64,000 nt of DNA from Pantoea sp. alder81 (GTDB lineage Bacteria; Pseudomonadota; Gammaproteobacteria; Enterobacterales; Enterobacteriaceae). The position numbers were made by a program, and so were the translations under genes. The DNA lies in the NCBI RefSeq assembly GCF_020179835.1, contig NZ_JAIUDA010000002.1, positions 186,001 to 250,000 of the forward strand. The letters run 5' to 3'. Below the pieces are notes generated by a model. It was not told the origin of the DNA. It did not search any database and worked only from the letters and a program-made list of their open reading frames with translations. Of this stretch, positions 52,001-59,776 are shown piece by piece (positions within the stretch are counted from its first letter, which is position 1; the number at the start of each line of letters is the position of its first letter).

Positions 52001-53067
52001 AACAGCAGCACGCCGCGCAGGGCGCCATCGCGTAAGAACAGACGGCGATAGTGGCCGTCGAAAGGATCAAAACTGGTGATAGAGTCGCCTTCACGGATGT
52101 CGCCCGCGCTGAACATCTCAATGCCGGTGACTTTGAGCCGCGTACCGCTCTCCTGATGGTAAAAATCCGCCACCGGTTCATCAGCAAGCTGTGCCGCCAG
52201 CACGTCGGCCTGAGCCAGGCACGGCGCTACCAGGCCAAAGGTCTCACCGTCGATTTCACAGCATTCGCCCAGCGCATAGACGTTAGCGACCTGGGTTTGC
52301 AGCTGACGGTTAACGATGATGCCGCGCTGGCATGGCACGCCAGCCTGCTGCGCCAGGGCGATTTCCGGCACCACGCCAATCGCCATCACCACCTGCTGCG
52401 CGGGCAGTAACGTGCCATCGGTGAGCGTCACATGAGCGCAATGGATCGATTGCAGCGATACGCCGAGGCGACAGTGGATACCGCGCTGAGTGAGATGCTG
52501 TGTCAGTAGTGCACCCGCCTGTTGATCCAGTTGGCGATCCAACAGCCACGGACGATGATGCAACAGCGTGACGTCGCGACCGCGCAGACGCAGCGCCGCA
52601 GCCGCTTCCACCCCAATCAATCCACCGCCCAGCACCACCACGGGGCCATCCTGCGCCAGCATGGTGTCGACATCGCGCAAGGTGCGGAACCCCAACACCT
52701 GCGGGCGTTCAACACCCGGCAGATCCGGCATACGCGGTTGTGAACCACAGGCAAACACCAGCTGGTCCCAGTGCAGCGTGCGTTGATCGGTGAACACCGT
52801 CCGTGCGGTGAGATCCACTTGCAGTGCTTCTTCCCCCATCAGCAGTTGTACGTCATGTGCGACATACCATTCAGGCGTGTGGATCAGCGTGTCCGCGAAG
52901 GCTTTTTCCCCAGACAGCACCGGTGACAGCAGCACTCGGTTGTAATTGCCCTGTGCTTCACGGCCAATCACCGTGATGGCATAGCGGCCCGGCGCACGTT
53001 GCAGCAAGGTTTCCACCATGCGCATCGCCGCCATGCCATTACCAATCACCACCAGTTGCTGAGTCAT
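49000..53067 (-). CDS. NasC-NasB fusion: nitrate reductase electron-transfer subunit joined to NADH nitrite reductase
   Basis: 1355 residues from the ATG at 53067 (AAGGAG upstream). Residues 1-397 are a NasC-like FAD/NADH oxidoreductase (FAD motif VVIGNGMAAMR, NAD motif VVLGGGLIGVEAA). Residues 398-1355 equal a complete NasB/NirB: second FAD/NAD pair (LAVVGHGMVSHHF, VVIGGGLLGLEAA), BFD-like [2Fe-2S] site (ICSCHNVSKGD, CTKAATGCGGC), siroheme/[4Fe-4S] cysteines (CVGSTWC, CTRECAEA) and a C-terminal NirD-like Rieske-fold domain without the usual Cys/His ligands. In Klebsiella these are two genes. The joint is in frame with no stop, yet keeps an internal ribosome-binding site and ATG at 51876. NADH would drive both nitrate and nitrite reduction. 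Confidence 0.88.
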   Translation of the reverse strand: MTQQLVVIGNGMAAMRMVETLLQRAPGRYAITVIGREAQGNYNRVLLSPVLSGEKAFADTLIHTPEWYVAHDVQLLMGEEALQVDLTARTVFTDQRTLHWDQLVFACGSQPRMPDLPGVERPQVLGFRTLRDVDTMLAQDGPVVVLGGGLIGVEAAAALRLRGRDVTLLHHRPWLLDRQLDQQAGALLTQHLTQRGIHCRLGVSLQSIHCAHVTLTDGTLLPAQQVVMAIGVVPEIALAQQAGVPCQRGIIVNRQLQTQVANVYALGECCEIDGETFGLVAPCLAQADVLAAQLADEPVADFYHQESGTRLKVTGIEMFSAGDIREGDSITSFDPFDGHYRRLFLRDGALRGVLLFGDSQGASSLLTQLQQAEHVDIHALFGLENPLTQPCAAGSNVMSKPLLAVVGHGMVSHHFLEQLVSRELHQHYHIVVYGDEPQMAYDRVHLTEYFTGKSADDLSLVSENFFAQHGIELRTGCEVLAIDTDKRSLRDASGAELAWDKLVLATGSMPFVPPVPGRENPRCFVYRTLVDLDAIAACAKQATRGVVIGGGLLGLEAANALKQLGLETHVVEFAPRLMAVQLDDGGAQMLRGKISALGVQIHTSKQTEAIESQPDGSVLLRFADGSVLETDLIVFSAGIRPRDTLARAAGIQLGERGGIAINDGCETNVAGVYAIGECALWQGQVFGLVAPGYQMARVLAAQLAQEELAFGGADMSTKLKLLGVEVASFGDAHGRTADSQSYHWTDNPKGIYKKLVVCKDSKTLLGGVLVGDSGDYSSLLQMMLNKMPLPSEPESLILPQLAGAPSKALGVAALPEAAQICSCHNVSKGDICAAVQGGCGDMAAIKSCTKAATGCGGCSALVKQVMELELANQGVVVKKDICEHFAYSRQELYHLIRVGNITTFDHLIQQHGRGHGCEVCKPLAGSLLASCWNEYLLKPQHLPLQDTNDRYFANIQKDGTYSVVPRVPAGEITPKGLIAIGEVAARYDLYTKITGGQRIDLFGARLDQLPDIWETLIAAGFETGHAYGKSLRTVKSCVGSTWCRYGVQDSTAFAIALENRYKGLRAPHKIKMAVSGCTRECAEAQSKDIGVIATDKGWNLYVCGNGGMKPRHADLFASDLDDETLLRYVDRILMFYVRTADRLQRTSVWMDNMEGGLDYLRSVIIEDALGIGDMLEQEMQLVVDRYQCEWQSTLQDPSRRALFSATVNSEQADETLNYVRVRDQRQPAAMDIIPVTTLPAEPWSAICDVASIPEAAGMGARLGGQRVALFRFGEAIYALEDIEPGTQASVLSRGILGDVAGEPVVISPLYKQRIRLRDGQSLDNAEHQLRCWPVRVDGGKVWLGHQPILALAAAS
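51874..51889 (-). promoter_or_regulatory. Internal ribosome-binding site and ATG for a free NasB
   Basis: Inside the fused frame the minus strand has AGGAAG, 7 nt, then ATG (51876) opening MSKPLLAVVGHGM, the normal NasB N-terminus. From here the product would be 958 residues, close to Klebsiella NasB. A TGATG stop/start overlap is present one base out of the fused frame. Confidence 0.6.
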
Positions 53068-53077
53068 CGCCCGCTCC

Positions 53078-53869
53078 TTACGCCACTGCCGTCTGTTTTT
53101 CGTAGAGGAAATGCAGGATCTGCTGGCGTAGCTGGTGATAGCGCGGCTCATCGGCCAGCGCCACGCGCGAACGTGGGCGTGGCAGATCGATAGCGAGGAT
53201 CTCGCCCACCTGCGCCGCCGGGCCGTTGGTCATCATCAGCACGCGGTCCGACAGCAACACCGCTTCATCCACGTCATGGGTGATCAGCACAATGGTGGTT
53301 TTCAGCTCCTGCTGGATGCGCATCACGCTGTCTTGCAGGTGGGCGCGCGTTAAGGCGTCGAGCGCGCCGAACGGCTCATCCAACAGCAGCACGCGCGGTT
53401 TCATCGCCAGCGCACGCGCAATACCGACGCGCTGTTTCATGCCGCCGGAGATTTCCGAGGGGCGCTTGTGCATCGCGTGGCTCATCTGCACGCGATTGAG
53501 GTTGTGTTCGATCCACTCGCTCATCTCGCGCTTGTCCATCTGCCCTTTAAACACCTGCTGCACCGCCAGCTCAACGTTCTGATAGGCGGTGAGCCATGGC
53601 AGCAGCGAGTGGTTCTGAAATACCACCGCACGCTCGGGGCCGGGGCCGCTGATTTCGCGGTTCTCACATAGCAGTACGCCGCTGCTCGGTTGAGTTAAGC
53701 CAGCGATCAAGTTGAGCAAAGTGGATTTACCGCAGCCGGAGTGGCCAATCAGGCTCAATGTTTCACCCGCGTGGATATCGAAGCTAACGTTATCGAGTGC
53801 CAGAAATTCACCGCTGGCGGTGTTAAAACGCTGACTCACCTGCTGTACGCGAATAATCGGATTCATCAT
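53078..53869 (-). CDS. nasD: NasD, nitrate ABC transporter ATPase
   Basis: 263 residues. Walker A IGHSGCGKSTLLN, signature ISGGMKQRVGIARA, Walker B VLLLDEPFGALD, switch His in LITHDVDEAVLLSD. This taurine/nitrate (Ssu/Tau/Nrt) subclass powers NasE with NasF. Two adjacent ATG codons are possible; AAGGGG is 3 nt from the first and 6 nt from the second (53866), so the second may be used. It ends 10 bp before nasCB starts. Confidence 0.93.
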   Translation of the reverse strand: MMNPIIRVQQVSQRFNTASGEFLALDNVSFDIHAGETLSLIGHSGCGKSTLLNLIAGLTQPSSGVLLCENREISGPGPERAVVFQNHSLLPWLTAYQNVELAVQQVFKGQMDKREMSEWIEHNLNRVQMSHAMHKRPSEISGGMKQRVGIARALAMKPRVLLLDEPFGALDALTRAHLQDSVMRIQQELKTTIVLITHDVDEAVLLSDRVLMMTNGPAAQVGEILAIDLPRPRSRVALADEPRYHQLRQQILHFLYEKQTAVA

Positions 53870-53876
53870 CGGCCCC

Positions 53877-54752
53877 TTATTTATCCCAGCTAAAACGACG
53901 TGCCAGCAGCATCAGTGCCTGCTCCAGCAACAGCCCAATCACGCCGATCACCACGATGGCGATCAGGATGTTTTCCACGTTGAGGTTGTTCCACTCGTTC
54001 CAGATCCAGAAGCCAATCCCGAGACCGCCGGTCAGCATCTCGGCAGCAACGATCACCAGCCAGGCGATGCCCATCGACAGGCGCATCCCGGTGAGCACGG
54101 CGGGCAATACCGCCGGGAACAAAATGCGGCGCATCACCGTCCATTCGTTGAGTTGCAGCACGCGGGCGACGTTGAGGTAATCCTGCGGGATGCGCTGCAC
54201 GCCCTCGGCGGTGTTGATCACCATCGGCCAGATTGAGCAGATGAAAATGGTCCAGCTGGAGGCCGGTTCCGCACGCTGGAACAGCAGCAGACCAATCGGC
54301 AACCACGCCAACGGGCTGACCGGACGCAGCAGCGCGATGATCGGGTTAAACATGCGCGCCACAAAGGTGAAGCGGCCAATCAGGAAACCGGCTGGGATGC
54401 CCACCAGCGCTGCCAGACCAAAGCCCACCGCCACGCGTTGCAGCGAGGCGACGATGTTCCAGCCGATACCCTGGTCGTTTGGCCCATTGTTGTAGAAAGG
54501 GTCAGCAAACAGCGTGACGGCCGCCTGCCAGGTGGCATACGGCGTAGGGAAGCCTTTGCTCGACATCGATGCCAGCTGCCAGACAAACAGCAGCAGAATG
54601 ACGCCGCAACTCGCCGGGATCAGTCGTTGTAGCAGCGGTTGCAACCAGCGCTGACGAGCGCGCGGTTTCTGTGGCACGTTAAGCGCAATCACCTGCGCCG
54701 GCTGAGCGACGACAGGCGTCGCGGGTTTTAGCGTGCGGGCTTCAGATTTCAT
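53877..54752 (-). CDS. nasE: NasE, nitrate ABC transporter permease
   Basis: 291 residues with about six membrane spans after a 45-residue Pro/Ala-rich cytosolic lead. The binding-protein-dependent permease signature lies in LRPVSPLAWLPIGLLLF and the EAA-type loop around EGVQRIPQDYLNVARVLQLNEW. It belongs to the NrtB family. It lies between nasF and nasD with gaps of 11 and 7 bp in one operon. Confidence 0.93.
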   Translation of the reverse strand: MKSEARTLKPATPVVAQPAQVIALNVPQKPRARQRWLQPLLQRLIPASCGVILLLFVWQLASMSSKGFPTPYATWQAAVTLFADPFYNNGPNDQGIGWNIVASLQRVAVGFGLAALVGIPAGFLIGRFTFVARMFNPIIALLRPVSPLAWLPIGLLLFQRAEPASSWTIFICSIWPMVINTAEGVQRIPQDYLNVARVLQLNEWTVMRRILFPAVLPAVLTGMRLSMGIAWLVIVAAEMLTGGLGIGFWIWNEWNNLNVENILIAIVVIGVIGLLLEQALMLLARRFSWDK

Positions 54753-54763
54753 GCTGACCTCAC

Positions 54764-56017
54764 TTAACTGCGTTTAATGGCAAAACTGTCGGCATAAGCG
54801 GCAGGGTTACTGCCGTCCCACACCTTGCCGTCGATAAGGGTGCTGCTGCGCATTTCACTGGACGGCACGGAGACGCCTCCCACTGCGCTGGCGGCTTGTT
54901 TGTAGATGTCGATACGATTGATTTGATGGGCAACGGCAGCGTAATCGGGAGCGGTCTTCACCATGCCCCAGCGCTTCATTTGCGTCAGGAACCACATGCC
55001 ATCAGAGATCCATGGGAAGCTCACTTCGCCATCGTGGAAAAAGCGCATGGCATGCGCGTCCTGCCATTTCTGGCCGAGACCGTTTTCGTACTGGCCGAGC
55101 ATGCGCCCTTCTAAGGTTTCAACTTTGGTGTTGATCCATGCGCGCCCGGCTAATACGGCGGCGGTCTCTTTGCGGTTTTCATCAGAAGCATCGATCCAGC
55201 GTGCGGCTTCCAGCACCGCTGCCGTCATGGCGCGCGCCGTGTTAGGGTTCTCTTGCACCCATTGCGCGCGAGTGGCGAGGATTTTTTCCGGATGATCGGG
55301 CCAGATTTGCTGCGTGGTGGCGGCGGTAAAACCGATGTTGTCGCTGATGGCGCGCTGATTCCATGGCTCGCCCACGCAGAAGCCGCTCATGTTGCCCATC
55401 TTCATGTTCATCACCATCTGCGGCGGCGGCACCACCACGGTGCGCACATCCTCAAAGGGATCGATACCGGCGTTTGCCAGCCAGTAATAGAGCCACATGG
55501 CGTGGGTGCTGGTCGGGAAGGTGTGCGCGAAGGTGAACGTGCCTTTGGCCTGGCTGGCGATCAGCTTTTGCAAGCTAGTGGCATCGGTGACCTTCTGCTC
55601 TTTCAGTTGATTGGCGAGCGTGATGGCCTGACCGTTGTTATTCAACGTCATCAGGTTAGCCATGTCGTGCTGTGGGCCTGCTACGCCCAGCTGTAAGCCG
55701 TAGATCATGCCGTACAGCGCGTGCGCCGCATCCAACTCGCCCGCAGTAAGTTTGTCACGCACCGCCGCCCAACTGGCTTCTTTGCTCGGTTGCAGCGTCA
55801 GACCGTACTTCTTATCAAATCCTTTCACCGATGCCATCACTACCGGAGCGCAGTCAGTGAGTGGAATAAAGCCCACGCGCACGCTGCTTTTTTCGGGCGC
55901 ATCTGATCCGGCAGCCCAAACCGCGTTACGTAAGCCCGGCAATAAATAACTGCTGCCTACCACTGCGCTACTCAGCAGGAACTGACGACGTGAGACTGAA
56001 AACCGCGTTTTACTCAT
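54764..56017 (-). CDS. nasF: NasF, Tat-exported nitrate-binding protein
   Basis: 417 residues from the ATG at 56017; AGGAAG lies 6 nt upstream, and an adjacent ATG at 56020 is the alternative. Residues before this in the open frame overlap the leader terminator and are not coding. A twin-arginine signal (SVSRRQFLLSSAVVGSSYLL, cleavage near VWAAG) exports the folded protein. The mature part is of the NrtA/CmpA family (VRVGFIPLTDCAPVVMASVKGFDKKYGL). First gene of nasFED(CB)A-cobA. Confidence 0.93.
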   Translation of the reverse strand: MSKTRFSVSRRQFLLSSAVVGSSYLLPGLRNAVWAAGSDAPEKSSVRVGFIPLTDCAPVVMASVKGFDKKYGLTLQPSKEASWAAVRDKLTAGELDAAHALYGMIYGLQLGVAGPQHDMANLMTLNNNGQAITLANQLKEQKVTDATSLQKLIASQAKGTFTFAHTFPTSTHAMWLYYWLANAGIDPFEDVRTVVVPPPQMVMNMKMGNMSGFCVGEPWNQRAISDNIGFTAATTQQIWPDHPEKILATRAQWVQENPNTARAMTAAVLEAARWIDASDENRKETAAVLAGRAWINTKVETLEGRMLGQYENGLGQKWQDAHAMRFFHDGEVSFPWISDGMWFLTQMKRWGMVKTAPDYAAVAHQINRIDIYKQAASAVGGVSVPSSEMRSSTLIDGKVWDGSNPAAYADSFAIKRS

Positions 56018-56042
56018 CATGCGCTTCCTGAAAAAAAGAAAT

Positions 56043-56093
56043 AAAAAAAGGCGTCCTCCCGCATGTCGTAAAAACATGGGGTCGGACGCCTTT
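56043..56093 (-). terminator. Leader terminator of the nas operon (NasR attenuator)
   Basis: On the minus strand a 10-bp stem (AAAGGCGTCC / GGACGCCTTT) capped by inner pairing CCC/GGG and ACAT/ATGT is followed by seven T, 25 bp before nasF. In Klebsiella the nasF leader has such a terminator, which NasR overrides when nitrate or nitrite is present. Confidence 0.88.
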
Positions 56094-56103
56094 ATCCAAA
56101 GCA

Positions 56104-56131
56104 CTCGCTTCACCGCCGTTGGCGAAACAAA
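56104..56131 (-). promoter_or_regulatory. ANTAR-type hexaloop hairpin in the nas leader (NasR target)
   Basis: On the minus strand TTTGTTTCGCC pairs with GGTGAAGCGAG (11 positions, four G-U) around a six-base loop AACGGC. The loop has A at position 1 and G at position 4, the rule for RNA hairpins read by ANTAR proteins. It lies just upstream of the leader terminator. The first hairpin of the usual pair was not found with confidence. Confidence 0.7.
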
Positions 56132-56152
56132 TGCGCAATGTCAGTGGAATAT

Positions 56153-56168
56153 TGCAAAGCCTGTGCCA
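56153..56168 (-). promoter_or_regulatory. Sigma-54 promoter of the nas operon
   Basis: The minus strand has TGGCAC, 5 bp, TTGCA, the -24/-12 elements of RpoN promoters. The start would be near 56142, giving a leader of about 125 nt containing the hexaloop hairpin and terminator. Known nas operons of Klebsiella are RpoN/NtrC dependent. Confidence 0.85.
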
Positions 56169-56252
56169 GAAAATTTTTTACTGCAAAATCAATATTAGCG
56201 CGCCATTGAGCCGTGAATCTGACTCCGCTTTGCACTGCCAGGACGCATAATA

Positions 56253-56269
56253 CGCACAAGCTTTGTGCA
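56253..56269. promoter_or_regulatory. NtrC enhancer site for the nas operon
   Basis: CGCACAAGCTTTGTGCA fits the NtrC palindrome TGCAC-N7-GTGCA with one mismatch. It lies about 110 bp upstream of the inferred start, a normal enhancer distance. A weaker half-site (TGCACTGCCAGGACGCA, 56231-56247) may be a second one. Confidence 0.7.
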
Positions 56270-56284
56270 ACTACCTCCTTCGGG

Positions 56285-57505
56285 TTATGGCTTCAGCGTG
56301 GCCGCGACGGCGAGGATCGCCTGAGCAATATCCAGCATGCGTTTGTTCTGATTCATGGCACTTTTGCGCAGCGCTTGCCACGCATCCTGCTCGCTAAAAC
56401 CGTGCTGCTGCATTAGCCATCCTTTGGCCTGGTCGATGACTTTTCGCTCATCCAGAGAAGCACGCATGGTGGCAAGTTCATCCGCCTGTGCCTGTAACCG
56501 TTGCGCCTGCTCGCGAATCAGTGACAGCACAGAGCGGCCGAGTTGGGGGGCGAGACCGTTACTGTCGAGTGTTGTTTCCTGCTCACCCAGCCAGCTGGCG
56601 CCAGCGACATACAATGAGAAACTCGCGTCCTCATTGATCGCTGAAAGCTGCGGTTCAGCTTGTTCGCTCGCCGCAATGGCACGCTGGCAACAAGCTATTA
56701 ATGTGCTGCACAGTGCATCCTCAATCTGTTTCATCTGATCGAGACGTTGGCTGAGCAGCGTGAACCACTGCAACACGCCATTTTCGCCGCACTGCGCGCC
56801 GGTGCAGGCAATGCGGCGCAGACGCTCAATCTGGCTGTCCGCATCCGCCATCATTAACCATCGCTGCTGATTTTGCGCATCCGCGAACTGACTGAAGGTC
56901 GCGAAGCTTTGCTCCTGAGCGGCGATCAACAGTTGAATCCGCTGGCGCTGTTGCGCAGTGAACTCCCCAGCAGCGAACCCGGCAGAACCGGTGGCTCGCT
57001 CCTGCCCCGCCAACTCCTTACCCTGCATAAAGCTAAAGAGCGCGATGAGCGCACGGGAAATATCCGGTTCACTGGCCGTATCAGTGGCTTCGAAGACCAG
57101 GTTAAGCAGGGTGCGGATGATGTCGTTAAAGCCATTCATCGCTTCCGTATGGCTGCATTGCCCTGCCCGTATTTGCTGGCGTAATGTCGGCAAACTCTCT
57201 AAGGACTGCAGCGCTGCGGCTATCAGCATGCAGAAACGGCTGTAACCCGGTTGCGCCACCGCTTCCGGCAGGAGCTTAAGGGCATTTTCCTGCCGTTGCG
57301 CGACCTCACGCGCGCGCGCATCCAGTTCCTCGCCAAACAGCCGTCCCGCTGAACAGATCCAGATGTTGCTGGCACCACGCTCACGCTGCAGCACGTGAAT
57401 GAGTTCACTCAATGCCAGAATCTGTTCGCCCGTGCGCATTAATCGTTTCAGGCTGGCAACTTCGCTGGCGCGACTGGCGCGCAAATACTCTAAAGCCCGG
57501 CTCAT
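56285..57505 (-). CDS. nasR: NasR, nitrate/nitrite-sensing transcription antiterminator
   Basis: 406 residues from the ATG at 57505 (AGAGAG 7 nt upstream); the eight-codon longer frame has no ribosome-binding site. An N-terminal all-helical NIT sensor domain (about 30-300, starting EQILALSELIHVLQRERGASNIW) binds nitrate or nitrite. The C-terminal ~60 residues are an ANTAR RNA-binding domain (LDERKVIDQAKGWLMQQHGFSEQDAWQALRKSAM). NasR binds the nas leader RNA and prevents termination. It is directly upstream of, and co-oriented with, nasF, as in Klebsiella. Confidence 0.95.
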   Translation of the reverse strand: MSRALEYLRASRASEVASLKRLMRTGEQILALSELIHVLQRERGASNIWICSAGRLFGEELDARAREVAQRQENALKLLPEAVAQPGYSRFCMLIAAALQSLESLPTLRQQIRAGQCSHTEAMNGFNDIIRTLLNLVFEATDTASEPDISRALIALFSFMQGKELAGQERATGSAGFAAGEFTAQQRQRIQLLIAAQEQSFATFSQFADAQNQQRWLMMADADSQIERLRRIACTGAQCGENGVLQWFTLLSQRLDQMKQIEDALCSTLIACCQRAIAASEQAEPQLSAINEDASFSLYVAGASWLGEQETTLDSNGLAPQLGRSVLSLIREQAQRLQAQADELATMRASLDERKVIDQAKGWLMQQHGFSEQDAWQALRKSAMNQNKRMLDIAQAILAVAATLKP

Positions 57506-57984
57506 AATGCTCTCTGCGTAAAATAACAATACTAATGTTAAGCAAAAGCCGTGCCGGACTGGCTTTAAAGATGGTGGAAATGTACGCGGAAATTCCGAAA
57601 GTAAGAAAATTGTTTACTCGCGCAATCTTTTTTTAACCTTAAGGAAAGATTAAGAGTGCTTACTATTAATCAGGCACCTTTATGGGTAACTTCGGCTTTA
57701 TCGCCTGCGTTATACGCTTACGTGGGTAAATAAGTAAATTCAGCTTATCTATCACTAAAGGCACGCGTTTTTTATCACCGGGCTATGAGCTATTTTCGCC
57801 CGTTAGCACGGGATTTCTCGCGATGCAATGGATTGAATTCTCAAAAGTCTTAGGTAGACTGAGCACAGCACTATCTTTCTGTAATCTGACTGTTTTTTGA
57901 TGGCTTTCCTGCTGCATACTCTGCCCGCCTTAAATGCGTGTGCCACACATTAATCTGCAGCTAATCTGATGAAATTTGAGGTTC
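57506..57984. other. nasR-T6SS divergent intergenic region
   Basis: 479 bp without a credible gene between divergent nasR and the T6SS lipoprotein gene. It includes an inverted repeat AATCTTT / AAAGATT (57624-57651) around a CCTTAAGG palindrome and several AT-rich blocks. Both promoters should lie here; none is confidently placed. Confidence 0.55.
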
Positions 57985-58476
57985 ATGGTGAATAAGAGTC
58001 TGTTGCTAACTCTGCTGGCGGTATTAACGTTGGCGGGTTGTAAAGCGCCACCCCCGGCGGTGACTGATGACACATTGGTCACCAGTGAGGTTAATGGCGT
58101 CAAGCTGATCCACCGTAATGCGGTGGCCGCACCAGGCGAATTTACGCCAGTTAATGAGAGTTTCCGTGCGCTTTACGCAGCATCGGTGATGACCACGCCA
58201 GATTATGGCGGCAAGATAGTACGTTATCTCGATAACGCTAAACCTTTTGAAGTGCTGGGACGTGTTGAACATAGCTGGTTAGCGGTTGCCGATGAACCCA
58301 ATGGACAGCTGATTGGTTACATCCCTCCGAAAGCTGGGGTTGAAAGCAGCCGTTATGACGCCACCGTGCGCAGCGATCGTCCGCGTCCCCGCCGCACTAA
58401 ACAGGTCTGCGTGGCTGTTGGCGGCGCCAGTAAGGCTTGCCGTACCAACGATACCGCGACCTGGATCTTAGACTGA
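57985..58476 (+). CDS. SH3-type lipoprotein heading the T6SS locus
   Basis: 163 residues from the ATG at 57985 (GTG at 57988 possible; GAGG site upstream). A lipoprotein signal with lipobox LAGC puts the lipidated Cys at residue 20. The middle (YGGKIVRYLDNAKPFEVLGRVEHSWLAVADEPNGQLIGYIPP) has the strand pattern of a bacterial SH3 domain. The C-terminus is Arg-rich (RSDRPRPRRTKQ) with two Cys (QVCVAV, KACRT). It is 85 bp before tssL on the same strand. TssJ, the usual T6SS lipoprotein, has a transthyretin-like fold; this sequence does not look like it. Role in the T6SS is inferred from position. Confidence 0.7.
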   Translation: MVNKSLLLTLLAVLTLAGCKAPPPAVTDDTLVTSEVNGVKLIHRNAVAAPGEFTPVNESFRALYAASVMTTPDYGGKIVRYLDNAKPFEVLGRVEHSWLAVADEPNGQLIGYIPPKAGVESSRYDATVRSDRPRPRRTKQVCVAVGGASKACRTNDTATWILD

Positions 58477-58561
58477 TAATGCAATACGGCGCAGATTGTC
58501 CACAGCAAGGTTGTACTCTGTGGACTGCCAATAGCGCGATTGCCAGGAAATACGATATTTA

Positions 58562-59776
58562 ATGACCCAGGATTCTGTTGCCCGCGATGGCATTGTCGCG
58601 GGCAATGATAACCTTTTGCTTAATGCCGCAGCACCGATCCTGAATGCCGTTGTCCGTATACGGCAGGCTGCCACGCATGACGATCCCGCCGGTTTACGCC
58701 AGTTGCTGATTGAAGAAATCCGCCATTTTGAACAACGCTGCAAGCAAGCCGGTTTGCCGTTCGAGATGATCATTGGTGCGCGCTACTGTTTATGCAGCGT
58801 ACTGGATGAAGCGGCCGCACAAACCCCATGGGGTACGCGCGGTGTGTGGTCAGGGAATGGGATGCTGGTCACTTTCCATAATGAAAGCTGGGGCGGCGAG
58901 AAAGTGTTTCAGCTGCTTTCCCGCGTCTCGCAAAGCCCGCAACAACACCTGTGGCTGCTGGAGCTGATTCATTACTGCCTGCTGCTGGGCTATGAAGGCC
59001 GTTATCGCGGCAGTGACGCTGGCCGTGCGCAGTGTGAAGGCATTCGTAAACGGCTCGCTCAACTGATTCAGGAAACACGCCCATCGACCGCTAACCCGGC
59101 CGCCCCGCTGGTGGAAGTACATCCCTTAGTCAGTCGCCTGACCCGCCCGATGGTGCCGTTATGGGCCTGTGCAATGTTAGCGGCCCTGATTGCCTGCCTG
59201 ATTTATAGCGGCCTGAACTGGCGGCTGGGCAACGCGGCCGAACCGCTGCTGCGTGCCATCTATCAAACCCCGTTGCCGCAAATTATGCCTGGGCGTCGCC
59301 CTACCTCACCGCAGGCGTTGCTGGATTTACATCAGCGTTTGAACGATGTGATCGCCGCCGGTCAGCTGGAAGTCAGCGATGGGGCATTTGGCAGCAAGGT
59401 GATTATTCCCGCCGATAAACTCTTCTCCCCGGACGGAACCGTGGTCAATCAGGTCGGTCGCGCGCTGCTGGCGCACGTTGCCAGCGCTATGAAAACCGTT
59501 AAAGGCACGGTGCTGGTATCCGTGTATACCGATAACAGCCCTGTTGATGGGCGGTTTGCCTCGAGCTATGAATTCTCCTTTGCGCGCGCGCGCGCCGTGA
59601 CGCAGTTGCTGAATCCGCAACTGGCTGAAGGGCACAGCGTGAAAGCGGAAGGTCGCGGCGACAGCAATCCTCTGCTGCCTAATGACAGCAATGAAAACCG
59701 CGCGCGCAATCGCCGTGTGGAAATCACCCTGTTTGCCGCACCGGAAACCCTTGGCAATCATCCGGGAGGTGAGTGA
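58562..59776 (+). CDS. tssL: TssL (DotU/IcmH) with C-terminal OmpA-like domain
   Basis: 404 residues. The N-terminal cytosolic DotU domain (about 20-190) has CSVLDEAAAQTPWG and HNESWGGEKVFQLL, family hallmarks; one membrane span follows at 198-216 (VPLWACAMLAALIACLIYS). The periplasmic part (about 270-395) is an OmpA/Pal-like peptidoglycan-binding domain with NENRARNRRVEITL. This is the extended TssL type that anchors the T6SS membrane complex to peptidoglycan by itself. The ribosome-binding site (AGGAAA 11 nt off) is weak. The stop overlaps the tssM start (TGATG). Confidence 0.93.
   Translation: MTQDSVARDGIVAGNDNLLLNAAAPILNAVVRIRQAATHDDPAGLRQLLIEEIRHFEQRCKQAGLPFEMIIGARYCLCSVLDEAAAQTPWGTRGVWSGNGMLVTFHNESWGGEKVFQLLSRVSQSPQQHLWLLELIHYCLLLGYEGRYRGSDAGRAQCEGIRKRLAQLIQETRPSTANPAAPLVEVHPLVSRLTRPMVPLWACAMLAALIACLIYSGLNWRLGNAAEPLLRAIYQTPLPQIMPGRRPTSPQALLDLHQRLNDVIAAGQLEVSDGAFGSKVIIPADKLFSPDGTVVNQVGRALLAHVASAMKTVKGTVLVSVYTDNSPVDGRFASSYEFSFARARAVTQLLNPQLAEGHSVKAEGRGDSNPLLPNDSNENRARNRRVEITLFAAPETLGNHPGGE

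Noticed and set aside
57722-57775. Possible small peptide genes in the nasR-T6SS gap
   Set aside because: The open frames are under 20 codons and lack ribosome-binding sites.
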